From contig NZ_NPKH01000004.1 of the NCBI RefSeq assembly GCF_002284535.1, forward strand, positions 95,490 to 138,141: a DNA stretch of 42,652 nt, given 5' to 3'. This document shows positions 30,873 to 39,204 of this stretch, one piece after another. Under the pieces are notes generated by a model that did no database searches, was not told where the DNA came from, and saw only the letters and a list, made by a program, of their open reading frames with translations. Position numbers and translations under genes: made by a program. Numbering within the stretch: the first letter of the stretch is position 1; the number at the start of each line of letters is the position of its first letter. This DNA comes from Mesorhizobium wenxiniae (lineage in GTDB: Bacteria; Pseudomonadota; Alphaproteobacteria; Rhizobiales; Rhizobiaceae).

Positions 30873-31937
30873 CTAATGCAGCACCAGCATGTCGCCCGAC
30901 GAGAAGGAAATCTCGGCCTTTTCGCCGACGGCGGGCGGCGGGGTGGCCGGACTGTTGAACGTGTCGAGCGATACCGTGCTGCCGCCGATGCCGACGCGAA
31001 CTCGGATGACCGAACCGAGGAAATGCACTTCGGTGATCTCGCCCGAAAGACTGGCGTCACGGCCGGGATGGCGACCGAGCGAAATCGCCTCGGGCCGCAG
31101 TGCCAGCGACAGCGTGTCGCCGGACTTGGAGCCGTTGAGCTTTCCCTGCAGCGAGATCTCTTGCGCGTTGACGCGCACCTTGCCCGACGCCGCGTCGGTG
31201 ACGGTGCCTTCGAGCACGTTCAGCGTGCCGACGAAATTGGCAACGAACTTGGTCGCCGGCCGGTTGTAGATCTCGAACGGCGTGCCGACCTGCTCGGCCT
31301 TGCCGCCATACATGACGGCGATGCGGTCGGAGATCGACAGCGCCTCTTCCTGGTCGTGGGTGACGAAGACGGTGGTGATGCCGAGCTTCTTCTGGATCGA
31401 GCGGATTTCCTCGCGCAGCGACACGCGCACCTTGGCGTCGAGCGCCGACAGCGGCTCGTCGAGCAGCAGGAGCTTCGGCTTCGGCGCGATGGCCCGCGCC
31501 AGCGCGATACGCTGCTGCTGGCCGCCGGAGAGCTGATAGGGATAGCGGTCGCCCATCTGCGGCAGCTTGATGAGCTCGAGCATCTCGGCAACGCGCCTGT
31601 CGGCATCGGCCTTTGGCATGCCCGCGACCTTCAGCCCGAAGCCGATGTTCTGCGCCACCGTCAGGTTCGGAAACAGCGCATAGGCTTGGAACACCATGCC
31701 GACATTGCGCTGGTTGGGCTTGAGCCGGGTGATGTCCTTGCCGGCCACCACGATCTTGCCGGCGCTCGGCTCCTCGAAGCCGGCGACCATGCGCAGCACC
31801 GTCGTCTTGCCGCAACCCGATGGCCCGAGGAAGGAGACAAATTCGCCCGGCTCGACGTCGAGATTGAAGTCCTGCACGACGGTGGTGGCGCCGAAGGCTT
31901 TTCGCACCTGCTGGATGGAGAGGAATGGCTCGGCCAT
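30873..31937 (-). CDS. ABC transporter ATP-binding protein (PotA-like, polyamine/opine/phosphonate class)
   Basis: A 354-residue ATPase with Walker A GPSGCGKTT, signature LSGGQQQR, Walker B LLLLDEPLSALDA and switch FVTHDQEEAL, followed by a TOBE domain (ALRPEAISLG). It is the last gene of a four-gene importer on the minus strand. The ATG at 31937 starts 28 bases after the second permease stop. A longer frame upstream lies inside that spacer and has no family match. Confidence 0.92.
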   Translation of the reverse strand: MAEPFLSIQQVRKAFGATTVVQDFNLDVEPGEFVSFLGPSGCGKTTVLRMVAGFEEPSAGKIVVAGKDITRLKPNQRNVGMVFQAYALFPNLTVAQNIGFGLKVAGMPKADADRRVAEMLELIKLPQMGDRYPYQLSGGQQQRIALARAIAPKPKLLLLDEPLSALDAKVRVSLREEIRSIQKKLGITTVFVTHDQEEALSISDRIAVMYGGKAEQVGTPFEIYNRPATKFVANFVGTLNVLEGTVTDAASGKVRVNAQEISLQGKLNGSKSGDTLSLALRPEAISLGRHPGRDASLSGEITEVHFLGSVIRVRVGIGGSTVSLDTFNSPATPPPAVGEKAEISFSSGDMLVLH

Positions 31938-31965
31938 GGCTTTTCTTTCGGTCAGTACTTTTCGA

Positions 31966-32760
31966 TCAGTTTGGCCGGTTCGCCGATCGCGGCGCAAAAC
32001 GCGACAGGATCTGGATCAGCGACATGCAGCCCCAGGTGATGGCGAACGAAATGAGCGCCAGTGCCGACGGCTCATAGGCACTGTTGGCGCCGATGTTCTG
32101 CAGATAGGGGCCAAAGGCTGGGCGATTCAACAGCGAGGCCATGGTGAACTCGCCGATGACGATGGCAAAACTCAGGAACGCGCCGGATAAGACAGCGATC
32201 AGTACGTTCGGCAGGATGATGCGGGCGATGATGGTGGTCCAGCCGGCGCCGAGGATTTGCGCGGCTTCGGTGAGCGTTCTGACGTCGATGGTCCTGAGAC
32301 CGGTATCGACCGCCCGGTACATATAAGGCAGCGCCAGCACTGCATAGCCGATGACCAGCAGAGCATCGGTGCCGCGCGCTGTCGCCAGAAAGGGCAGCGT
32401 TGAATTCGAACCGAACATTCTGATGTAGCCGAAGACGATGACGATAGCGGGGATAACCAGCGGCAGCAGCGTTATGAACTCTATGACCGGCCGCAGATTC
32501 GGTAGCCGCAGCCGTATCCAGTAAGCCGTCGGGACAACGAGCAGCACGCCCAAAAGGATGGTGAAGATCGCCACAACGACGGAATAGGTGAATGTCGTCT
32601 GGAAATTCGGATCTCCGAAGACTGAGCGGTAGGCGTCAAAGGAGTATTCCCCTCGCCGCTTACGCAAAGAGAATTCAAAGGTCGCCAAAAGCGGCAGGAC
32701 AAAATAAGTGGTTCCCACGCCAAAAACGAGCCAGGCCCAAAAGCGGCTGCCTTGCTTCAT
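31966..32760 (-). CDS. ABC transporter permease (PotC-like)
   Basis: A 264-residue membrane protein with six spans and the EAA loop TEAAQILGAGWTTIIARIIL. ATG at 32760 overlaps the stop of the first permease (ATGA). This gene and the first permease look less GC-rich than the flanking ATPase and binding-protein genes by eye, which may indicate a different history. Confidence 0.9.
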   Translation of the reverse strand: MKQGSRFWAWLVFGVGTTYFVLPLLATFEFSLRKRRGEYSFDAYRSVFGDPNFQTTFTYSVVVAIFTILLGVLLVVPTAYWIRLRLPNLRPVIEFITLLPLVIPAIVIVFGYIRMFGSNSTLPFLATARGTDALLVIGYAVLALPYMYRAVDTGLRTIDVRTLTEAAQILGAGWTTIIARIILPNVLIAVLSGAFLSFAIVIGEFTMASLLNRPAFGPYLQNIGANSAYEPSALALISFAITWGCMSLIQILSRFAPRSANRPN

Positions 32761-33665
32761 TTCAGCCACCGTTCGGCTCGCCGTTGGAACAAGATATAGA
32801 ATAGGTTGGCCAGGCCGGTGATGACGATCATGCCGAACGCAAGCGCGTAGCCTAGATTCGGATTGTACAGCACGTCGCCACGAATCTGCGCGAACAGCTG
32901 GATTGGCACGATGTTTAGTGACGGCCCCGTTAGTGCATAGGCCGTTGCGACCGCCCCGAAGGCATTGGCAAAGAGGAGGACCGTCGTACCGAGAAAGCTC
33001 GGCCATAACACCGGAATGACCACCATGCGCCAATATTGCCAATTGGTTGCCCCGAGCGTGGCGGCAGCTTCGCCCCATTCCTTCTTCAACCCATCGACCG
33101 CCGGCGTGATGATGACGATCATCAATGGAATCTGGAAATAGAGATAGGTGAGAATCAGGCCCCAAAACGAAAAGATACTGAAGCCGAGCGAATAGATGTT
33201 GATGCCGAAAACGTCACGCAACAGGATCGTCGCCACTCCGAGCCGACCTAGCGTTGCAATGAACGAGAATGCCAGCGGTACGCCCGCGAAATTCGAGGCG
33301 ACGCCCGAGAAGGTCAAGGTTGCCGAGCGTAACCACGGCGGCAAGCCTCCGCGAACCACTGCCACCGCCATGGCCAGACCGATCAAGGCACCAAGGACCG
33401 CAGAGACAAAGCTGATCTGAATGGATACCCAATAGGCTGCGGCGAGCTTGGGTTGCGACAACGCTATGATGTTGTCGAACGTATAGTCGCCGGCTGCATT
33501 TTTGAACGCGCCCGCGATCAGCCCTACAGTGGGCAAGATCAGAAAGACCAGCGCGAAAACGAAGAACGGAGTTACGCCTAACCAATGCAGTGGCAGCCGA
33601 AGGCGGCTGATCTCCGGCGCGCCAGGACTGACGCGGGCTGTCTGGGACATTGTGGAGTCTGCCAT
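32757..33665 (-). CDS. ABC transporter permease (PotB-like)
   Basis: A 302-residue membrane protein with a 35-residue cytosolic N-terminus and six spans. The EAA-type loop reads EWGEAAATLGATNWQYWRMV. I chose the ATG at 33665, preceded by GGGA, over the ATG seven codons earlier at 33686, which lies inside the adjacent inverted repeat. It pairs with the next permease to form the channel. Confidence 0.9.
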   Translation of the reverse strand: MADSTMSQTARVSPGAPEISRLRLPLHWLGVTPFFVFALVFLILPTVGLIAGAFKNAAGDYTFDNIIALSQPKLAAAYWVSIQISFVSAVLGALIGLAMAVAVVRGGLPPWLRSATLTFSGVASNFAGVPLAFSFIATLGRLGVATILLRDVFGINIYSLGFSIFSFWGLILTYLYFQIPLMIVIITPAVDGLKKEWGEAAATLGATNWQYWRMVVIPVLWPSFLGTTVLLFANAFGAVATAYALTGPSLNIVPIQLFAQIRGDVLYNPNLGYALAFGMIVITGLANLFYILFQRRAERWLK

Positions 33666-33683
33666 GGAATTCCCGAAGTCTGG

Positions 33684-33720
33684 CATAGGGCGCCGGCCGG
33701 CGAACGTCCGGCGCCCTATG
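33684..33720 (-). other. Perfect 13-bp inverted repeat between binding-protein and permease genes
   Basis: CATAGGGCGCCGG (33684-33696) and CCGGCGCCCTATG (33708-33720) are exact complements around an 11-nt loop, starting 3 bases after the binding-protein stop. No T-run follows on the minus strand. It should form a very stable hairpin that shields the binding-protein mRNA and lowers downstream expression. Confidence 0.75.
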
Positions 33721-33722
33721 AA

Positions 33723-34829
33723 TTACTTCACGACGGCGCCAACGATGGCATCCCAGTTCGTGCTGATTTCCTTCTTGGCGGCGTTCTGTTCCTCCAAGGT
33801 TGGAAAGATCGCTTTTTCGTAGTTCTCGGCGGCCGGCAGCTTGTCCAGCATCTCCTTCGGGATCACGCCCTTCTTGGCGAGATCATTGAAGCGGATCGGG
33901 TGGCAGTAGCCCTTCAGCCAGCCCAGCTGGCCTTCGTCCGAGTAAAGATACTCCATCCACAGTTTGGCGGCGTTCGGATGCGGCGCATAGGCGCTGATCG
34001 CCTGTACATAGACGCCTGCGACCACTGCTCCCTTTGGCACGACGATTTCGATTTCCGGATTGCCGGCCATCTTGTCGCGCATGGCGAGTAGGTTGTAGTC
34101 CCAGTTCATCACGATCGGCGTCGTGCCCTGGGCGACAGCTGCCGCTTCACCGTCGACCGGCACGAAGTTGCCGGCATCGTTGAGCTGCTTGAAGAACTGC
34201 AGACCCTTGGCGGCGGCGTCCTGGCCGCCGGTACCGCCAGCCGCGAGGCCCGAAGCGTAGACCGACATGACAGCGTTGTTCGAGGTGCGCGGGTCACCGG
34301 CGAGCGCCACCGAGTTAGCATATTCCGGCTTCAGCAGGTCAGCCCAGTCCTGTGGTGCGTTCTGCACGACGGCCTTGTTCACGCCGAAGGCGAGCACGCC
34401 GTAGTAGTCGCCGTACCAGTAGCCGTCGGCGTCCTTGGCGCTGTCAGGGATCGTATCCCAGGTCGACACCTTGTAGGGCTGGATCAGGCCGTCTGCCTTG
34501 GCGGACGGGCCAAAGGACAGGCCGACGTCGATGACATCAGGCGCCTGCGGGCCCTTATTGTCCTTGTTGGCCTTGATCGCCTCGATCTCATCGCCGGAGC
34601 CGGCATCGGGATTGAGCTCGTTGATGGTGATTTCCGGATACTTCGCCTTGAAGCCGGCGATGACGTCGCCGTAGCCGCACCAGCTGTGCGGCAGCGCGAT
34701 GGTGGTGAGCTGGCCTTCCGCCTTGGCGGCGGCGACCAGTTCATCCATGGACTGCGCCGACGAGATGGCAGAGGTCGCCATCAGGGCGACGGCCGTAAGG
34801 GAAAGCACTTTTCCCGTGAATTTGAACAT
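33723..34829 (-). CDS. ABC transporter periplasmic substrate-binding protein (family 1, POPT-type system)
   Basis: A 368-residue secreted protein with a signal peptide (MFKFTGKVLSLTAVALMATS, cleavage probably after ISSA). The mature domain (MDELVAAAKAEGQLTTIALP, PDVIDVGLSFGPSAKADGLI, DYYGVLAFGVNK, PIVMNWDYNLLAM) is of the PotD/Fbp/phosphonate-binding type. The ligand cannot be fixed by eye: polyamines, opines, phosphonates or other small charged molecules are possible. GGAGAGAA provides the ribosome site. It is first in its operon, 245 bp downstream of the putative ethanolamine operon on the same strand. Confidence 0.88.
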   Translation of the reverse strand: MFKFTGKVLSLTAVALMATSAISSAQSMDELVAAAKAEGQLTTIALPHSWCGYGDVIAGFKAKYPEITINELNPDAGSGDEIEAIKANKDNKGPQAPDVIDVGLSFGPSAKADGLIQPYKVSTWDTIPDSAKDADGYWYGDYYGVLAFGVNKAVVQNAPQDWADLLKPEYANSVALAGDPRTSNNAVMSVYASGLAAGGTGGQDAAAKGLQFFKQLNDAGNFVPVDGEAAAVAQGTTPIVMNWDYNLLAMRDKMAGNPEIEIVVPKGAVVAGVYVQAISAYAPHPNAAKLWMEYLYSDEGQLGWLKGYCHPIRFNDLAKKGVIPKEMLDKLPAAENYEKAIFPTLEEQNAAKKEISTNWDAIVGAVVK

Positions 34830-35067
34830 GTGTTCTCTCCGTTGAACTGACGCCGTTGGACGCCTGCGATGCGGTATCGTTTTCGTGTGACAGCCCGATG
34901 AAAGCTTTGTGAAAGCGATGCCCTGCAGTACGAAAAAGTAAACTCTTTTTAACCGGCTGTAGCAATCGCTCCGCGATTATTTTTCCGGCTAACGAATTTC
35001 TGTCTCACCTTTCATCTTTTCCCCTTTCCTTGCCCTCAATTTCCCAGATCAACTTTCGGCGCGCAAA

Positions 35068-35082
35068 ACCGTCTCAGACGGT
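35068..35082 (-). terminator. Short terminator hairpin whose loop is the ADH stop codon
   Basis: ACCGTC and GACGGT flank the TGA stop codon (35076-35074) exactly, and TTTTG follows on the minus strand. A 6-bp stem with four T is a minimal intrinsic terminator for the five-gene operon. The stop codon forms the 3-nt loop. Confidence 0.5.
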
Positions 35083-36246
35083 GCCGGCAATGGCATTGTC
35101 GAGCAGCGTCAGCGCCGCCTTCCTGGTCAGCTTGACCGGGTTGCCGCCGGCGGTCGGATCGACCACCGCCATGTCGGCGATCAGGCCCTTGCGCTTCTTG
35201 TCCATGTCGAGCCCCTTGATCAGGCCCGGCAGCGCGTGCGGCACCTTCAATTCCTTGCGAAGCTTGATGACGGCCTTGGCGAAGCCGTCGAAGCCGCCCT
35301 TGATGCCGCAATAAGCTGCGAGCCGGGCGATGCGCACCTCGATGGCCTCGCGGTTGAAAGCCAGCACATAAGGCATGAACACGGCGTTGGTCATGCCGTG
35401 ATGGGTGTCGTAGAGCGCGCCGATCGGATGCGACAGCGAGTGGATGGCACCCAGCCCCTTCTGGAAAGCGGCGGCGCCCATGGCGGCCGCACTCATCATG
35501 TTGGCGCGGGCGACGAGATCCTTACCGTTGGCATAGGCCTTCGGCAGGTTCTCGAAGACGAGCCGCACGCCTTCGACAGCGATGCCGTCGGCCATCGGAT
35601 GATAGCCCGGCGCGCAATAGGCCTCGAGGCAGTGAGCAAGCGCGTCCATGCCTGTGCCGGCGGTGACGAAGCCCGGCATGCCGACCGACAACTCCGGATC
35701 GGCGATGACGATGGCCGGCAAAAGTTTCGGATGGAAGATGACCTTCTTGGTGTGGGTCGCTTCATTGGTGATGACGCCGGCGCGGCCGACCTCCGAGCCG
35801 GTGCCGGCGGTGGTCGGCACGGCGATGATCGGTGCGATGGCATCGGAGTTGGCGCGCGTCCACCAGTCACCGATATCTTCGAAATCCCAGACCGGCCGCG
35901 CCTGGCCTGCCTGGAAGGCGATCAGCTTGCCGAGGTCGAGCGCCGAGCCGCCGCCGAAGGCTATGACGCCGTCATGTTTGCCCTTCTGGAACACGGCAAT
36001 GCCGGCGGTCAGGTTGGAGTCGACCGGGTTCGGCTTGACCTCGGAAAACACGCCATAGGGTACCTTGGCGTCGTCGAGGATCTTCAGCGTCGAGGCGACC
36101 ACCGGCAGCTTGGCTAGCCCCGGATCGGTAACGAAGAGCGGCCGCTTGATGCCGGTGGCATCAAGCACATCAGGCAATTCCTTGATGCGCCCCGCGCCGA
36201 AGCGCACGGTTGTCGGATAGTTCCATTTGGAAATCAATTTTGTCAT
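35074..36246 (-). CDS. Iron-containing (group III) alcohol dehydrogenase
   Basis: A 390-residue NAD-dependent metal alcohol dehydrogenase. GGGSALDLGK binds the cofactor, PTTAGTGSEVGRAGVIT is the family signature, and metal ligands are in GTGMDALAHCLEAY (Asp, His) and SLSHPIGALYDTHHGMTNAV (His, His). It is last in the operon, 17 bases after the aldehyde dehydrogenase. In the inferred pathway it oxidises the hydroxyl of a gamma-glutamylated amino alcohol to the aldehyde. Free alcohols are the alternative substrate. Confidence 0.92.
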   Translation of the reverse strand: MTKLISKWNYPTTVRFGAGRIKELPDVLDATGIKRPLFVTDPGLAKLPVVASTLKILDDAKVPYGVFSEVKPNPVDSNLTAGIAVFQKGKHDGVIAFGGGSALDLGKLIAFQAGQARPVWDFEDIGDWWTRANSDAIAPIIAVPTTAGTGSEVGRAGVITNEATHTKKVIFHPKLLPAIVIADPELSVGMPGFVTAGTGMDALAHCLEAYCAPGYHPMADGIAVEGVRLVFENLPKAYANGKDLVARANMMSAAAMGAAAFQKGLGAIHSLSHPIGALYDTHHGMTNAVFMPYVLAFNREAIEVRIARLAAYCGIKGGFDGFAKAVIKLRKELKVPHALPGLIKGLDMDKKRKGLIADMAVVDPTAGGNPVKLTRKAALTLLDNAIAGTV

Positions 36247-36263
36247 TTTGATCTTTCGAAAAA

Positions 36264-37652
36264 TCAGATGGCTTCACGTAGATGGTATGATTTCGGCCTG
36301 GTCAGATTGTCGTAGCCGATGGCCGACAGTGCGGCGCCCTTGCCGGTGTCCTTGACACCGGTCCAGACCAGCGCCGGATCGAGATAGTCGCAGCGGTTCA
36401 TGAACACGGTGCCGGTCTCGATGCGATCGCCGATCGCCGCCGCATGCTCGGTGTCGGGCGTCCAGATCGAGGCTGTCAGCCCATAGGGGCTGTCGTTCAT
36501 CAGCGCGATCGCCTCTTCGTCGTTGCGCACCTTCATGATGCCGACGATCGGCCCAAAACTTTCCTCGCGCATAACACTCATCTGATGATCGACCCCGGTC
36601 AGCACTTCCGGCGCCAGATAGGGCGAGCCTTGCTCGTCATTGGCAACCTTCATGTTGATGTGGGCCTTGGCGCCCTTGCGCAGCGCCTCGGCCTTCTGCT
36701 CGCGAATCAGGTCGGCGAAGCGCGCCTGTGCCATCGGCCCCATCGTCGTCGCCTGGTCGAGTGGGTTGCCGACGACGTAGTTCTTGGTTTCGGCGATAAA
36801 GCCTTCGATGAATTCATCATAGACCTTCTCATGGACATAGACGCGCTCGATGCCGCAGCAGCACTGGCCGGAATTGTAGAAGGCCCCGTCGACCAGGTTG
36901 GCGACGGCATGATCCATCTTGGCGTCGGCCAGGACATAGGCCGGGTCCTTGCCGCCGAGTTCGAGGCCGAGCGTCATGAAGGTGCCTGCCGCGGCCTTTT
37001 CGATGGCGCGGCCACCGCCAACCGAGCCGGTGAAATTGACATGGTCGATCTTGCCCGAGCCGAGCAGTTTTTCGGTCTGCACATGGTTCATGACGAGGTT
37101 CTGGAACAGACCCTTAGGCAGGCCTGCTTTGTCGAACGCTTGTTGAAAACGTTCGCCGACCAGCAGCGTCTGCGCCGCATGCTTAAGGATGACGGCACTG
37201 CCGGCCATCAGCGCCGGCACGATGGTGTTGACGGCGGTGAGATAGGGATAGTTCCACGGCGCAATCACCATGACCACGCCGAGCGGCACCTTCTTCACAT
37301 AGCGGCGAAACCCGTCCTTCGGATTGGAGGCGAGGACCGGCTTGAGTGCCGCTTCGGCGATCTCGACCATGTAGCTGGTACGTTCCCTGACGCCGCCGAA
37401 CTCGCCGCCATAGCGCACCGGACGACCCATCTGCCAGGCGATCTCCGGCACGATCTCGTCGGTCATGGCGAGCAACGCTTCCAACATGGCAAGCATGTAT
37501 TTGCCGCGCTCGACGATCGGTGTCTCAGCCCATTTCTCCTGCGCCGCCTTGGCACGCTCGACCGCCGCATTGATCGCCTGGTCCGTGGCCACAGGCCGCT
37601 CGGCATAGATCGAACCATCGACGGGAGATTTTATCTTGACCGTTTCGGTCAT
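36264..37652 (-). CDS. NAD(P)-dependent aldehyde dehydrogenase
   Basis: A 462-residue aldehyde dehydrogenase. Visible are APWNYPYLTAVN, VNFTGSVGGGRAI, LELGGKDPAYVL (Glu), YNSGQCCCGIERV (catalytic Cys, middle of CCC), EESFGPIVGIMKV and the C-terminal GYDNLTRPKSYHLR. It belongs to a different branch from the one at 17052. Placed between a glutamine-synthetase-like ligase and an alcohol dehydrogenase, it should oxidise the aldehyde made by the latter, as PuuC does for gamma-glutamyl-aminobutyraldehyde. Confidence 0.92.
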   Translation of the reverse strand: MTETVKIKSPVDGSIYAERPVATDQAINAAVERAKAAQEKWAETPIVERGKYMLAMLEALLAMTDEIVPEIAWQMGRPVRYGGEFGGVRERTSYMVEIAEAALKPVLASNPKDGFRRYVKKVPLGVVMVIAPWNYPYLTAVNTIVPALMAGSAVILKHAAQTLLVGERFQQAFDKAGLPKGLFQNLVMNHVQTEKLLGSGKIDHVNFTGSVGGGRAIEKAAAGTFMTLGLELGGKDPAYVLADAKMDHAVANLVDGAFYNSGQCCCGIERVYVHEKVYDEFIEGFIAETKNYVVGNPLDQATTMGPMAQARFADLIREQKAEALRKGAKAHINMKVANDEQGSPYLAPEVLTGVDHQMSVMREESFGPIVGIMKVRNDEEAIALMNDSPYGLTASIWTPDTEHAAAIGDRIETGTVFMNRCDYLDPALVWTGVKDTGKGAALSAIGYDNLTRPKSYHLREAI

Positions 37653-37740
37653 TCCTTTGAGTCCTCACGGTTAATGACAATCTCGGTTTGGGCCGCCCGT
37701 CCGTCCGGCACCAAAGGCCAAACGGTAGCACTGGCGTAGT

Positions 37741-39108
37741 TTAGTACCGCTCGAACCCTCTGTGCAGTTCCCAATCGGTAATGCGGCGGTCGTATTCGAA
37801 CTGCTCCCAGTGTGCCGTATGGACATAATGCTCGAGCACGCCGTCGCCGAGCGCCTGCTTCAGCATCTCCGATTTCGCCAGCGTCTCGGTGGCATCCCGC
37901 AGGGTCTTCGGAATTTCCGGCAGCTGGGAGGCTTGATAGGCGTCGCCGACGAAGGGTTTTTGCAGTTCAAGCTTTTCGTCGATGCCGGCAAGGCCGGCCG
38001 CGATCAGCGCGGCGAAGGCGAGATAGGGGTTCAGATCGGCGCCGCCGATGCGGCATTCCATGCGGATGCCCTTGGTGCCCTCGCCGCACAGGCGGAAACC
38101 GGCGGTGCGGTTGTCCTCGCTCCACATGATCTTGGTCGGCGCGAAAGTGCCGGCCTGGAAGCGCTTGTAGGAGTTGACGTAGGGCGCCAGGAACCAGGTG
38201 AATTCCTTGGCGTATTTGAGCTGGCCCGCCGCCCATTGCTGGCCGAGCGTAGACAGCGTCCATTCGGCATTCTTGTCATAAAAAAGCGGCGTCTTGCCGT
38301 CGGCACTCCACAGCGAATTGTGGATGTGGCTGGAATTGCCGGCCAGCCCGTAATTGTACTTGGCCATGAACGAAATCGCCTTGCCTTCAGACTCCGCGAT
38401 CTCCTTGGCGCCGTTCTTCAGGATGACGTGGCGGTCGGCCATGTCGAGCGCCTCGGCATAGCGGACGTTGATTTCTTCCTGGCCCGGACCCCACTCGCCC
38501 TTGGAGTTCTCGATCGGTATGCCGGCCGCTTCCATCTCGTTGCGCAGCCGGCGCATGACGCCTTCTTCCTTGGTGGTGATGCCGATCTGGTAGTCGCCGA
38601 TATAGGGCGAGGCTGTGTCGAGGCCTTGCCAGTGCTTCTTGCGAGCGGAATCGTAGGTTTCGCTGAACAGATAGAATTCGAGCTCGGAGGCGAAATAGCC
38701 GATATAGCCGCGCTCGCTCAGCCGTTTGACCTGCTTCTTCAGGATGGCGCGCGGCGAATGCGGCAGGTCATCATGGGTGTGGTGGTCGAGCACGTCGCAG
38801 ATCACCAGCGCCGACTTTTCCAGCCATGGAATGCGCCGCAGCGTCGACAGATCGGGCTTCATGACGAAGTCGCCGTAACCCTTCGACCAGCTCGCCGCCT
38901 TATAGCCGGGCACCGGCTCCATATCGATGTCGGCGGCCAATAGATAGTTGCAGCCATGCGTCTCGTCATGGGCGGAATCGACGAAATACTGGGCCAGGAA
39001 CCGCTTTCCCGCCAGCCGCCCCTGCATGTCGACGATGCAGGCGAGCACCGTGTCGACCTCCCCGCTGGAGACCGCTTTCTTCAACTGATCGAACGAAAAA
39101 TTTCCGGC
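37741..39108 (-). CDS. Glutamine-synthetase-like gamma-glutamyl-amine ligase
   Basis: A 455-residue ATP-dependent ligase of the glutamine synthetase fold that is not a nitrogen-assimilation GS. Metal and substrate motifs are ASELEFYLF, GPGQEEINVRY, NSSHIHNSLW, NRTAGFRLCG and MECRIGGADLNPYLAFAA. The Tyr adenylylation loop of type I GS is absent and the C-terminus ends ITDWELHRGFERY, as in the PuuA/IpuC/GlnA4-like ligases that glutamylate amines. I start at the ATG at 39108 (GGCGGAG before it). An upstream TTG would add 15 residues. By context the amine is ethanolamine or a similar amino alcohol; methylamine or polyamine are alternatives. Confidence 0.88.
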   Translation of the reverse strand, partial: AGNFSFDQLKKAVSSGEVDTVLACIVDMQGRLAGKRFLAQYFVDSAHDETHGCNYLLAADIDMEPVPGYKAASWSKGYGDFVMKPDLSTLRRIPWLEKSALVICDVLDHHTHDDLPHSPRAILKKQVKRLSERGYIGYFASELEFYLFSETYDSARKKHWQGLDTASPYIGDYQIGITTKEEGVMRRLRNEMEAAGIPIENSKGEWGPGQEEINVRYAEALDMADRHVILKNGAKEIAESEGKAISFMAKYNYGLAGNSSHIHNSLWSADGKTPLFYDKNAEWTLSTLGQQWAAGQLKYAKEFTWFLAPYVNSYKRFQAGTFAPTKIMWSEDNRTAGFRLCGEGTKGIRMECRIGGADLNPYLAFAALIAAGLAGIDEKLELQKPFVGDAYQASQLPEIPKTLRDATETLAKSEMLKQALGDGVLEHYVHTAHWEQFEYDRRITDWELHRGFERY

Positions 39109-39159
39109 CATTCTTGCAAGCTCCGCCGCCTTTGTGGCGCTTCGAGAGTTCAAATCTGG

Positions 39160-39190
39160 ACCCGGCCGCGAGAAGCGGCCGGGTGTTTTT
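39160..39190. terminator. GC-rich hairpin between permease and ligase genes
   Basis: ACCCGGCCGC-GAGAA-GCGGCCGGGT is a perfect 10-bp stem followed by GTTTTT on the plus strand. It has terminator form only for plus-strand (antisense) transcripts. For the minus-strand operon it would act as an intercistronic hairpin 51 bases before the ligase start. Confidence 0.55.
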
Positions 39191-39204
39191 GGGTTCGAGA
39201 CAGA

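Noticed and set aside
34933..34986. AAAAAG/CTTTTT and AATCGC-TCC-GCGATT-ATTTTT inverted repeats upstream of the POPT binding-protein gene
   Set aside because: The second has terminator form only on the plus strand, where no gene ends nearby. The first is a simple A/T stretch. I could not assign either a role.
37741..39108. Assimilatory glutamine synthetase glnA
   Set aside because: The adenylylation loop and glnB/ntr context are missing and the neighbours are amine-catabolic.
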